The notes beneath the pieces were generated by a model, which made no database searches, had not been told where the DNA came from, and worked only from the letters and a program-made list of their open reading frames with translations. DNA of 64,000 nt from Defluviimonas aquaemixtae (GTDB taxonomy: Bacteria; Pseudomonadota; Alphaproteobacteria; Rhodobacterales; Rhodobacteraceae): the NCBI RefSeq assembly GCF_900302475.1, contig NZ_OMOQ01000002.1, positions 310,001 to 374,000 of the forward strand. Reading direction: 5' to 3'. Both the position numbers and the translations under genes were made by a program. Of the stretch, positions 8,478-16,172 are shown piece after piece; positions within the stretch are counted from its first letter, which is position 1; the number at the start of each line of letters is the position of its first letter.

Positions 8478-10031
8478 ATGAACGGTCAAGAGTACGACGT
8501 CATTGCAACCGTGTCGCCGCGGTCCGTAGGCCCCTATTCGGTCTTCGACGAATCCGTCGCGATCACCAAGGAGAATGCTGCACAGTTCGCCTCGGACCCG
8601 AGCGATGTGCGCGACTGCATCAAGGCGCTCACCCGCGCGGGCTTCCACGTGTTCAAGGAGGCGAGCGACCCCAAAGGCAGCACGGTGCAGATCGGCGGCA
8701 GCGCAAAGCTGTTCAAGGAATTCTTCGGTGCCAAGATCACCAAGCAGAAGGCCGAGATCGGGCCGGGCGTGGAAACCACGTTCATGGCAACGAGCGAAGA
8801 ACCGGCAGAGGCGCTGATGAAGGCACCGGACGATTTCGCCGACCTGATCGAAGGCGCGGTGGTCGCGCGTCCGCCGATCTATTTCGCGCCGTCACCAATT
8901 CCGCCCATCGCGACGGTTCATGCCAACGCCTATCCCTATTTCCGCGTCCCGGACGGGATCGCGGTCATGCTGAGGGCGGCGCGGGTTCATCGGTTGGGTG
9001 TGACCGGCAAGGGCGTCGTCGTGGCGATGCCCGATACCGGCATGTACAAGCACCCGTTCTACGCCGAACGGGGCTATCGGGTGTACAAGACACTTTTGGC
9101 GCCCGGTGCGACAGATCCCAACGACGACATGGTCGGTCATGGCACCGGCGAGGCGGCGAACGTCTTCGCCTGCGCGCCAGACGCGCGGCTTATTCCGGTG
9201 AAAATGGGCAATGACACGACCGGCGCGATCAACACCGCCGTGAACGCGACGCCGACGCCGCAGGTCATCACCAACAGCTGGGGCTACGACGCGGACAGGC
9301 CAGGTACCTCGATCCCGATCTGGCTGAAGCCGCTTGAATTGGCGATTGCGAACGCGGTGGCCAGCGGGATCGTCGTCTGCTTCTCGGCGGGCAACGGGCA
9401 TTTCGGCTTTCCTGGAAGCCATCCCGATGTGATCTCGGTCGGCGGCGTGCATGTGAACCTGCCGGATATCACGGATTTCGAGGCATCGAGCTATGTGTCG
9501 AGTTTCATGTCCACCTGGTATCCCGGCCGGGCGTCCCCGGATCTGTGCGGCTTGACCGGCAAACGGGTGAATATCGGAGGCGGCAAGGCGCCCTCGATCC
9601 TCTTGCCGGTGCAGGAGGGCGCGCAGCTTGACACGATCGACCCGCCAACCGGGCCGGGCAATGACGGCTGGGGTCTTTTCTCCGGCACGTCGGCGGCGTG
9701 CCCGCAGATCGCGGGGATCGTCGCGCTGATGCTTGAAAAGAACCCGGCTCTGACGCCGGTTCAGGTCAAGGACAAGCTCATGAAGTCCGCCCGCGACGTG
9801 AAGAAGGGCACGACCGCGCATGGTGAAACCGCCGTTGCCGGCCCTGACCTTGCGACTGGCGCGGGTCTGGCCGATGCGAAATGGGCCTATCTCAACACGA
9901 TGGGCGATGTCGCAACGGCCTTCTTCGCGGCGCCGAAGGAAGAGCAGCTTGCCATGGTTTCTTCCGGCAAGATGCCCGAAATCTCGACCGAGTTCGTTGA
10001 AGATCTGATCGAGACCTTGCGATCTCGGTGA
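8478..10031 (+). CDS. S8 subtilisin-like serine peptidase with N-terminal prodomain-like region
   Basis: 517 aa, ATG with AGGAGG upstream. The S8 catalytic triad is intact: D186 (MPDTGMY), H221 (VGHGTGE), S405 ([13 protein letters not shown]), with oxyanion Asn N306 (SAGNGHFG). Residues ~40-135 look like a protease propeptide: [21 protein letters not shown], a K/E-rich helix and FFGAKI, resembling the pro-kumamolisin activation domain normally found on S53 peptidases, ending [10 protein letters not shown]. No signal peptide or membrane segment is seen, so localisation is unclear. The C-terminus (~470-517) is an extra helical tail. The next gene encodes a relative of the N-terminal region. Confidence 0.88.
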   Translation: MNGQEYDVIATVSPRSVGPYSVFDESVAITKENAAQFASDPSDVRDCIKALTRAGFHVFKEASDPKGSTVQIGGSAKLFKEFFGAKITKQKAEIGPGVETTFMATSEEPAEALMKAPDDFADLIEGAVVARPPIYFAPSPIPPIATVHANAYPYFRVPDGIAVMLRAARVHRLGVTGKGVVVAMPDTGMYKHPFYAERGYRVYKTLLAPGATDPNDDMVGHGTGEAANVFACAPDARLIPVKMGNDTTGAINTAVNATPTPQVITNSWGYDADRPGTSIPIWLKPLELAIANAVASGIVVCFSAGNGHFGFPGSHPDVISVGGVHVNLPDITDFEASSYVSSFMSTWYPGRASPDLCGLTGKRVNIGGGKAPSILLPVQEGAQLDTIDPPTGPGNDGWGLFSGTSAACPQIAGIVALMLEKNPALTPVQVKDKLMKSARDVKKGTTAHGETAVAGPDLATGAGLADAKWAYLNTMGDVATAFFAAPKEEQLAMVSSGKMPEISTEFVEDLIETLRSR

Positions 10032-10089
10032 GGCATCGTGGGGTGGCGCGCCGATGCACCGGCGCGCCACCCATCGTCCGGAGGATGGC

Positions 10090-10452
10090 ATGAACGAAGA
10101 GACCCCCATCACGGCGCAGCTGGTGATGAAGCGCGAGGATGGACGATCGATCCTTGATCTGAAAGGGCCGGTGACGGCCGCATCGGACAATCTGACGGCG
10201 GGAGATTTGGCCGAGGACCGGGTCGCCGAGATCAGAAAACGCCTGAGCGAACTTGGGTTCACGATCGAGGCGGGCAACCTCAATACCCTGTCGGTTACGG
10301 CGCCGCAGTCACATTTCACCGATGTCTTCGGGCTCGATGCGGCCAGGGCGGTCGCGCAGGGCACCGAAGCGCATGCTGCGCGCATCCGGCCCGATCTCGA
10401 ACCCTACGTGGCAGACGTCTTTGTCGCGCCGCCGCCGGAATTCTTCCCCTAG
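10090..10452 (+). CDS. Small protein resembling the prodomain of the upstream subtilase
   Basis: 120 aa with GGAGG six bases before the ATG, 58 bp after the subtilase stop. Residues 44-120 can be laid over residues 43-138 of the peptidase: RVAEIRKRLSELGFTIEAG against [28 protein letters not shown] against LFKEFFGAK, and the ending VADVFVAPPPEFFP against [15 protein letters not shown]. It has no signal peptide and no catalytic motif. I infer a trans-acting propeptide or intracellular inhibitor/chaperone for the peptidase. The similarity is by eye and moderate. Its 3' end overlaps the convergent next gene by 4 bp. Confidence 0.7.
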   Translation: MNEETPITAQLVMKREDGRSILDLKGPVTAASDNLTAGDLAEDRVAEIRKRLSELGFTIEAGNLNTLSVTAPQSHFTDVFGLDAARAVAQGTEAHAARIRPDLEPYVADVFVAPPPEFFP

Positions 10453-10727
10453 CCGGTGATGGTACGAACCCTTTCGCGCAGATCGTTGACAAGCGAATCG
10501 GTGTGCTCGTCGGTCAGCGCGGCAAGATAGTCCGATGTCACGGGATCCAGCGCTCCTCCGGTATTGGACGGCGCCGTCGGTGTGGCGGTGAGTTGCAGGC
10601 CAAGGAAATCGAGAACTTCCATCGGCGCGGGTTCCTCGATCAGCCTTAGCGCGAGTGCGTGGACGAGCAATTTGCGCATCGCCCCGATCTCGGCCATGGC
10701 GGCCAACATGAACTCGTTATGTCTCAT
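10449..10727 (-). CDS. Hypothetical protein convergent to the subtilase module
   Basis: 92 aa. The ATG at 10727 is chosen because GGGGAAGAG precedes it; an in-frame ATG five codons upstream is possible. The first ~45 residues (MRHNEFMLAAMAEIGAMRKLLVHALALRLI) suggest amphipathic helices, then a Pro/Thr-rich linker and a second helical segment rich in charged residues (EHTDSLVNDLRERVRTITG). No signal peptide, family not recognised. Its stop overlaps the end of the small prodomain-like gene tail to tail, so the two transcripts would be antisense at their ends. Confidence 0.55.
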   Translation of the reverse strand: MRHNEFMLAAMAEIGAMRKLLVHALALRLIEEPAPMEVLDFLGLQLTATPTAPSNTGGALDPVTSDYLAALTDEHTDSLVNDLRERVRTITG

Positions 10728-10836
10728 CCATCTCTTCCCCAAGTTGGGCCAGCGCGCCGGCCCGATACCCCCTCGCCCCTATGCTGGAGTCTGGATTGGG
10801 CAAATACCAGTGTGCCGTTACGGCAATTTCAGGGCA

Positions 10837-11703
10837 TCAGGCCTCACGTTCGATCACAAAACGCGCAACCTGCCGCAAGGGTTCCGCGGCGGAACCAAAG
10901 CTCGCGAGGGCTTCTTCCGCCTCTGCGACGAGTTCCCTGGCGCGGGCCTTCGCGGCGTCAATGCCGAGGAGCGAGACGAAGGTCGCCTTGCCCGCCGCGA
11001 TGTCCTTCTTCAACCGCTTGCCGGCTTTCTCGGGGTCGCCCTCGACGTCGAGGATGTCGTCGGTGATCTGGAAGGCGAGGCCGAGCGCGCGGGCATAGGC
11101 GGCCAGCGGCGCGCGGTCGGCATTCGAGAGCACCGCGCCCGCCGTGGCGGCGAAGGCGATGAGGGCGCCGGTCTTGCCTGCCTGAAGCGCGGTGATCTCG
11201 TCCAGCGTCAGCGCGCGCGGCGCGCTTTCGGCGGCGATGTCGAGCGCCTGGCCGAGCACCATGCCCTCGGCGCCCGAGGCGAGGGCGAGGGACCGCACAA
11301 GCTCGATCCGGCGGTCGGCAGGGCCCAGCACCGGGTCGGTGCAAAGCTCGAAGGCGAGGGTCTGGAGCGCGTCGCCGGCAAGGACCGCCGTCGCCTCGTC
11401 CCACTCCACATGCACGGTCGGACGGCCGCGCCTGAGATCGTCGTCGTCCATGCACGGCAGGTCGTCGTGGATGAGCGAATAGGCATGCAGCGCCTCGACG
11501 GCGGCGGCGGCGGGCATGGCCGTCTTCGCGGCCAGTCCGTGCAGGGCCGCGCCTTCGAGAACGAGAAAGGCGCGGAGCCGCTTGCCGCCCTTCAGCGCAT
11601 AGCGCATCGCGTGGATCACCGCCACCTCGGCGCGCGCCGCCAGCGCCGCGTCGAGCGCGGCCTGAACGCCGTCCTGCGCCGTTTTCAGACGGTCTGGGAA
11701 CAC
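10837..11703 (-). CDS. ispA: Farnesyl-diphosphate (or geranyl-diphosphate) synthase
   Basis: 288 aa polyprenyl synthase. The two Asp-rich motifs are present: DDLPCMDDDD (first, with the two-residue insertion of bacterial FPP synthases) and FQITDDILD (second); KGGKRLRAFLVLEGA and GQALDIAAE are also typical. It condenses IPP with DMAPP and GPP. The GTG start at 11703 overlaps the xseB stop (TAGTG), indicating translational coupling. The usual downstream gene dxs is displaced by the subtilase block. Confidence 0.94.
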   Translation of the reverse strand: MFPDRLKTAQDGVQAALDAALAARAEVAVIHAMRYALKGGKRLRAFLVLEGAALHGLAAKTAMPAAAAVEALHAYSLIHDDLPCMDDDDLRRGRPTVHVEWDEATAVLAGDALQTLAFELCTDPVLGPADRRIELVRSLALASGAEGMVLGQALDIAAESAPRALTLDEITALQAGKTGALIAFAATAGAVLSNADRAPLAAYARALGLAFQITDDILDVEGDPEKAGKRLKKDIAAGKATFVSLLGIDAAKARARELVAEAEEALASFGSAAEPLRQVARFVIEREA

Positions 11704-11939
11704 TAGAGCCCTTCGACCGGTTCGGTTCCGGTGGGCTGGCCGTCGGTCCCGAGGGTGATCTTGGCGACCTTCTCCTCGGCCTCTTTCAGCTTCTTTTCGC
11801 AATGCGCCTTGAGCTTGGCGCCCTGCTCATAGAGCGCGATGGACTTCTCCAGCTCGACATTGCCGGATTCGAGGTCGCGCACGACCGCTTCCAGCGCCTT
11901 CATGGCCTCTTCGAAGCTCATCTTGGAAATGTCGCTCAT
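11703..11939 (-). CDS. xseB: Exodeoxyribonuclease VII small subunit
   Basis: 78 aa, normal length. The XseB signature is clear: MSFEEAMKALEAVVRDLESGNVELEKSIALYEQGAKL then KKLKEAEEKV (shown in part, residues 7-58), a two-helix coiled-coil protein that binds XseA to form exonuclease VII, which degrades single-stranded DNA. Its ATG overlaps the preceding stop (ATGA) and its stop overlaps the ispA start, so the three genes form one transcription unit. Confidence 0.93.
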   Translation of the reverse strand: MSDISKMSFEEAMKALEAVVRDLESGNVELEKSIALYEQGAKLKAHCEKKLKEAEEKVAKITLGTDGQPTGTEPVEGL

Positions 11940-12868
11940 GCGCCCCGCTCCATCAGCACCTTCACATGCAGGGCGACCGAGGCGCCCAACGCGTCGAGAT
12001 CATAGCCACCCTCGAGGGAGGATACCACCCGGCCGGAGCAGCAATCCTCGGCAACGTCCATGATCGCGTGGGTGATCCAGGCGAAGTCGGGGCCGGTCCA
12101 GTTGAGGTTGGCCAGCGGGTCGTCGCGATGGGCGTCGAAGCCTGCGGAGACCAGGATCAGCTCGGGCTCGAATTCAGCGACCTGGGGAAGCGCACTTTCC
12201 CACGCCGCGCGCATCTCGTGCCCGCCCGTGCCGGGACCGAGAGGCAGGTTGACGATCTGGCCATGCGCGCCGGTTTCCGAGGCCGCGCCGGTGCCGGGAT
12301 AGAGCGGCATCTGGTGGGACGAGACGAACATCGCGCGCGGCTCGTCCCAGAGGATGTCCTGCGTTCCGTTGCCGTGGTGGACGTCGAAATCGAGAACCGC
12401 GACACGGCCCAGCCGGTGATGGTCGAGCGCATATTTCGCCGCGATCGCGACCGTGCCGAAGAGGCAGAACCCCATTGCGCGCTCGCGTTCGGCGTGGTGT
12501 CCGGGCGGGCGCATGGCGACGAAGGCGTTCGCGGCCTCGCCCGCGAGCACGGCGTCGACCGCCGCCTCGGCCGCGCCGACGATGCGGAGTGCGGCTTCCC
12601 ACGACGCGGGCGCCATGAACGTATCGGGATCGAGCTGGGACCAGCCGTCGTCGGGCTGCGCGGCGCGGATCCGGTCGACATAGGCGATGGAGTGGCCGCG
12701 CAGCACCTCGTCGGCCGCGGCCTGGGGCGCCTCGCGCCGGTCGAGCGCGGCGAACTCCGTATCCGAAAGCGCGGCGGCGACCGCATGCATCCGCTCCACC
12801 CTTTCGGGATGGCCGGGCGGCGTCACGTGGGAGAGGCTCGATGCGTGCGTATATAGGATCGTGCTCAT
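11936..12868 (-). CDS. Histone deacetylase family / acetylpolyamine amidohydrolase-like protein
   Basis: 310 aa Zn-dependent deacylase. Motifs: HPERVERM (~20-27), RPPGHHAERERAMGFCLF, the metal-binding LDFDVHHGNGTQDILW, SAGFDAHRDDPLANLNW and SLEGGYDLDALG with the transition-state tyrosine. Substrates in bacteria are usually acetylated polyamines or other small amides rather than histones. First gene of an operon with xseB and ispA (4-bp ATGA overlap), an arrangement seen in Rhodobacteraceae. 56 bp separate it from the response-regulator gene upstream. Confidence 0.88.
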   Translation of the reverse strand: MSTILYTHASSLSHVTPPGHPERVERMHAVAAALSDTEFAALDRREAPQAAADEVLRGHSIAYVDRIRAAQPDDGWSQLDPDTFMAPASWEAALRIVGAAEAAVDAVLAGEAANAFVAMRPPGHHAERERAMGFCLFGTVAIAAKYALDHHRLGRVAVLDFDVHHGNGTQDILWDEPRAMFVSSHQMPLYPGTGAASETGAHGQIVNLPLGPGTGGHEMRAAWESALPQVAEFEPELILVSAGFDAHRDDPLANLNWTGPDFAWITHAIMDVAEDCCSGRVVSSLEGGYDLDALGASVALHVKVLMERGA

Positions 12869-12924
12869 GTGCCTGTCCCCCTCTTGTCAGGCGCTGGTGC
12901 CGGTGCAGCCGGCTGTCGCCCACC

Positions 12925-13641
12925 TCATTCGGGCGCGAGCATGTAGCCCGCACCGCGCACCGTCTGAAGATAGCGCGGCTGCTTCGGGTCCGCCTCGAAC
13001 TTGCGGCGCAGCCGGGTGATCTGGACGTCGACCGCGCGTTCCTGGCTTTGTCCGCTTTCACCCCGCCCGGTGCCGCGATTCAGGTCTTCCACAAGCTCGC
13101 CCCTGCTGACCGGTTCGCCCGGACGAGCGGCGAAGATCCGCATCAGCGCGGCCTCCGTCGCGGTCAGCCGGACCTGGATGTCGCCGTGCCACATCTCGCC
13201 CCGGTCGACGTCGTAGCGCACCTGTCCGAGATGCAGCACCTTCGGCACCTTCGGCGTCGCCTCAAGCGGCGCGCGGCGGAGGATGGCATTGATCCGGAGC
13301 AGCAGTTCCTTGGGCTCGAAAGGCTTGGAGAGGTAGTCGTCCGCCCCGGCCTCGAGCCCCGTGATACGGTCCGAGGTCTCGCCCCGCGCGGTGAGCAGCA
13401 GGATCGGCGTCTGCATCGTCTCGCGCAGATCGCGGGTGAAGCTGATCCCGTCCTCGCCGGGCATCATCACGTCGAGCACGATCAGGTCGAATTCCAGCCC
13501 CCCGAGCAGCCGCCGGGCATGCGCGGCGTCGCGCGCAGCAGATACCCAGAAGCCATGCCGCACGAGGAATTTCTGCAGGAGGCTCCTGATGCGCTCGTCG
13601 TCATCGACGATCAGCAGATGCACGTCGGGCTGTTCACTCAT
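12925..13641 (-). CDS. petR: OmpR-family response regulator, PetR-like
   Basis: 238 aa. Receiver domain 1-~122 with acidic pocket (VDDDE), phospho-acceptor D57 (IVLDVMMPGEDG) and K106 (LSKPFEP); winged-helix DNA-binding domain ~135-238 ending AVDVQITRLRRKFEAD...TVRGAGYML (in part). No sensor kinase gene is adjacent. The overlap with a MarR-family gene (ATGA) is the arrangement described for Rhodobacter capsulatus petP-petR; that equivalence is inference from context, hence the symbol is tentative. Target genes cannot be read from the window. Confidence 0.85.
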   Translation of the reverse strand: MSEQPDVHLLIVDDDERIRSLLQKFLVRHGFWVSAARDAAHARRLLGGLEFDLIVLDVMMPGEDGISFTRDLRETMQTPILLLTARGETSDRITGLEAGADDYLSKPFEPKELLLRINAILRRAPLEATPKVPKVLHLGQVRYDVDRGEMWHGDIQVRLTATEAALMRIFAARPGEPVSRGELVEDLNRGTGRGESGQSQERAVDVQITRLRRKFEADPKQPRYLQTVRGAGYMLAPE

Positions 13642-14147
13642 GCCGCACCATCCTTCATCGATTGATAGTACCGCCTGATCTCGGGGTCCATCATCGCTTC
13701 GAGGACCTGCCGGAAGCCCGCGACCGCCGTCGGACCCGCCGCGCGGTAGGCCGCTCGCATCCGGGCGCGCTGGGCGTCTGAGAGTTCGCGTTCCAGCTCG
13801 GCCCCCTTCTGGGTCAGGAACAGGTTGCGTTCGCGCTTGTCGCGGCGGCCCACGCGGGCCTCGACGAGCCCGTCTTCGACGAGCGTCCTCAGCACCCGGT
13901 TCAGCGACTGCTTGGTCACACCGAGTGTCGTCAGGAGCGTGTTCACCGTCAGCCCCGGCTGGCGGTTAATGAAGTGGATCGCCCGGTGATGGGCGCGGCC
14001 ATATTCGTAGTTTTCGAGAATCCGGTCGGGATCGGCCGTGAAGGCGCGATAGGCGAAGAACATCGCCTCGATTCCCTTTCTCAACTGTTCGTCGGTCAGG
14101 AACAGGAGGCTCTCGCCGCTCTGCGTCCCCGGACTGCCCACCGCCAT
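13638..14147 (-). CDS. petP: MarR-family transcriptional regulator, PetP-like
   Basis: 169 aa. A winged helix-turn-helix spans ~60-125: IHFINRQPGLTVNTLLTTLG, VTKQSLNRVLRTLVEDGLVE with the MarR wing GRRDKRERNLFLTQKG. It is translationally coupled (ATGA) to the PetR-like response regulator and divergent from ilvE. The effector is unknown; in R. capsulatus the homologous pair was linked to photosynthetic and respiratory growth, but nothing here shows its targets. The 175-bp divergent region holds a candidate operator (14201-14215). Confidence 0.85.
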   Translation of the reverse strand: MAVGSPGTQSGESLLFLTDEQLRKGIEAMFFAYRAFTADPDRILENYEYGRAHHRAIHFINRQPGLTVNTLLTTLGVTKQSLNRVLRTLVEDGLVEARVGRRDKRERNLFLTQKGAELERELSDAQRARMRAAYRAAGPTAVAGFRQVLEAMMDPEIRRYYQSMKDGAA

Positions 14148-14200
14148 CGCACTGATCCCCCGGCTTTCTTCGCCTGTTACCCTTCACGAGGCGATTTTAT

Positions 14201-14239
14201 GTCAGTGATGTTGACTTTCCAAGACTCAACTGTTAGCGA
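14201..14239 (+). promoter_or_regulatory. Candidate ilvE promoter with overlapping inverted repeat
   Basis: TTGACT (14211-14216) and TAGCGA (14234-14239) are 17 bp apart upstream of ilvE. The -35 overlaps an inverted repeat GTCA-GTGATGT-TGAC (14201-14215), of the size bound by MarR proteins, in the gap shared with the divergent MarR-family gene. The -10 match is poor, so this is tentative. Confidence 0.3.
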
Positions 14240-14322
14240 ATGCCGGATTTGGCGCAACAATGTGTCCGATGTGGACCTAATTCGCGCAATTTTCGCAAAC
14301 GGGCGCACCCGAGGAGGACGGA

Positions 14323-15192
14323 ATGGTTGGGGCCTATGACGATCGCGACGGCAAGATCTGGATGGACGGCGAGCTCGTGGAATGGCGCGACGCCAAAGTG
14401 CACATCCTGACCCACGCCATGCACTACGCCTCTTCGGTATTCGAGGGCGAGCGCTGCTACGACGGCAAGATCTTCAAGAGCCGGGAACATTCCGCGCGGC
14501 TTTTGCGGTCGGGCGAGCTGCTCGACATGCCGATCCCCTACACGGTCGATCAGATCGAGGCCGCGAAAGAGGCGGTGCTGAAGGCCAATGGCTGGGACAA
14601 CGCCTATGTTAGGGCGCTGGCCTGGCGCGGCGCGGGCGAGGACATGGGCGTCGCGGCCAAGCGCAACCCGGTCCGCATGGCGGTCGCGGCCTGGGAATGG
14701 GGCAGCTATTACGGTGATGCCAAGATGAAGGGTGCGAAGCTCGACATCGCCAAGTGGCGGCGGCCCGACCCGGCGACGATCCCGTGCGAGGCGAAGGCGG
14801 CGGGGCTCTACATGATCTGCACGATGTCGAAGCACGCGGCCGAGGCCAAGGGCTGTTCCGACGCGATGATGTACGACTATCGCGGCTATGTCGCCGAGGC
14901 GACGGGCGCCAACATCTTCTTCGTCAAGGAGGGCGAGGTCCATACGCCCAAGCCCGACTGCTTCCTGAACGGCCTGACCCGGCAGACGGTCATCCAGATG
15001 CTGAAGGACATGCAGATCAAGGTGAACGAGCGCCACATCATGCCCGAGGAGCTGGAAGGCTTTGAGCAGTGCTGGCTGACCGGCACGGCGGCCGAAGTCA
15101 CGCCGGTCGGATCGATCGGGGACTACAGCTTCGAGGTCGGCGAGCTGACGAAGCGGGTGGCCACGGAATACGAGCGGCTGGTGCGGGCCTGA
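14323..15192 (+). CDS. ilvE: Branched-chain amino acid aminotransferase
   Basis: 289 aa fold-type IV PLP enzyme that transaminates leucine, isoleucine and valine. Start MVGAYDDRDGKIWMDGELVEW with GAGGAGG upstream; HAMHYASSVFEGERCYDGKIF is the IlvE substrate-loop region; GYVAEATGANIFFVK and GLTRQTVI, ending QCWLTGTAAEVTPVGSI, are the family signatures. Residue YVRALAWRG contains the usual PLP-side Arg region. It is monocistronic as far as seen; the downstream epimerase is convergent with a 12-bp gap. Confidence 0.93.
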   Translation: MVGAYDDRDGKIWMDGELVEWRDAKVHILTHAMHYASSVFEGERCYDGKIFKSREHSARLLRSGELLDMPIPYTVDQIEAAKEAVLKANGWDNAYVRALAWRGAGEDMGVAAKRNPVRMAVAAWEWGSYYGDAKMKGAKLDIAKWRRPDPATIPCEAKAAGLYMICTMSKHAAEAKGCSDAMMYDYRGYVAEATGANIFFVKEGEVHTPKPDCFLNGLTRQTVIQMLKDMQIKVNERHIMPEELEGFEQCWLTGTAAEVTPVGSIGDYSFEVGELTKRVATEYERLVRA

Positions 15193-15204
15193 CCGGCGCG
15201 CGAC

Positions 15205-16062
15205 CTATCCCGTGTCCCGCAACAGCGCCTTCAGTCCCGCCTGGTAGTCCGGGTAAGCCAACTTGACCCCGAGTGCGCTTTTGATCTTCTCGTTCCGGAC
15301 GCGCTTCGACTCCGTGTAGAAACTCCGCGCAAGCGGCGTCAGATCAGCTTCTTCGAAGGGCACTTCAGGCGGCGGCGGCAGGCCGAGGAGACGGGCGGCC
15401 TCGGCGAGAACCTCCTCGGGCGGCGAGGGGTCGTCGTCGGCGACGTTGTAGATGGCGCCGGGATCGGGCCGGGCGATGGAGGCCGCGAGCACGGTCGCGA
15501 TATCCTCGACATGGATGCGACTGAAATACTGGTTTTCCCGGATGATGCGGCGGGCAGTGCCGTTCCGCACCTTTTCGAACGGGCCGCGGCCGGGGCCGTA
15601 GATCCCGGCGAGGCGAAAGATGTGAAGGGGCAGTCCGGCGCGCGCCGCGAGGTCCTGCCACTGGCGCTCGGCTATGACGCGGATGCGGCCGCGCTTCGTC
15701 GTGGGCGTGAGCGGCGTCGTCTCGTCCACCCATCCGCCCTGGTGGTCGCCGTAGACGCCGGTCGTGGAGAGATAGCCGACCCACTTCAGATGCGGTGAGG
15801 CCGCGGCGATGGTGTCGGCGTAGTCGGCAAGGACGGGGTCGCCCGCATCTCCCGGCGCGATCGAGGCGAGGATGTGGGTGGCCCCGGCAATCGCCCGGGA
15901 TAGATCCTCGCCCGGCCAGAGAAGCGCCTCTATCCCCTGCCGGCGGAGCCTGTCGGCCTTCTCTGTCCGCCGCGTCGTGCCTATGATCCGCCAGCCTTCG
16001 AGCCGGCGGGCAAGTGCTGCGGCGGAATAGCCGTGGCCAAGGGACAGGAGCGATCCGGTCAT
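15205..16062 (-). CDS. NAD-dependent epimerase/dehydratase-like protein (YeeZ type)
   Basis: 285 aa extended-SDR-like protein. The N-terminal nucleotide-binding motif is [13 protein letters not shown] (~9-21), followed by GTTRR. It then has [38 protein letters not shown] and [16 protein letters not shown], matching bacterial YeeZ-like proteins related to UDP-glucuronate epimerases. The active-site YxxxK is not conserved in usual form, so activity is uncertain. It is divergent from paaA with a 110-bp shared control region. Confidence 0.82.
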   Translation of the reverse strand: MTGSLLSLGHGYSAAALARRLEGWRIIGTTRRTEKADRLRRQGIEALLWPGEDLSRAIAGATHILASIAPGDAGDPVLADYADTIAAASPHLKWVGYLSTTGVYGDHQGGWVDETTPLTPTTKRGRIRVIAERQWQDLAARAGLPLHIFRLAGIYGPGRGPFEKVRNGTARRIIRENQYFSRIHVEDIATVLAASIARPDPGAIYNVADDDPSPPEEVLAEAARLLGLPPPPEVPFEEADLTPLARSFYTESKRVRNEKIKSALGVKLAYPDYQAGLKALLRDTG

Positions 16063-16107
16063 GGCCGGACTATCCCGGCTGCGATCGGGGCGCGCAAGGG
16101 CCCTTTC

Positions 16108-16145
16108 CGTTACGAAATGTGATTGGACTGAGGCGATTAGTAACG
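16108..16145 (+). promoter_or_regulatory. Inverted repeat flanking the paaA promoter (candidate repressor site)
   Basis: CGTTAC (16108-16113) and GTAACG (16140-16145) are perfect inverted copies with 26 bp between them, so their centres are 32 bp, about three helical turns, apart. One half lies just upstream of the -35 and the other abuts the -10 of the paa promoter. A TetR/GntR-type phenylacetate repressor is a plausible ligand; none is encoded in the window. Confidence 0.4.
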
Positions 16146-16151
16146 TATTAT
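16123..16151 (+). promoter_or_regulatory. Sigma-70-type promoter of the paa operon
   Basis: TTGGAC (16123-16128), 17-bp spacer, TATTAT (16146-16151), followed by the AGGAGG ribosome site and paaA ATG at 16173. The match to the -35/-10 consensus is good for such a GC-rich genome and implies a leader of only about 15 nt. Confidence 0.6.
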
Positions 16152-16172
16152 GGGCACCTCAGGAGGACGCGC

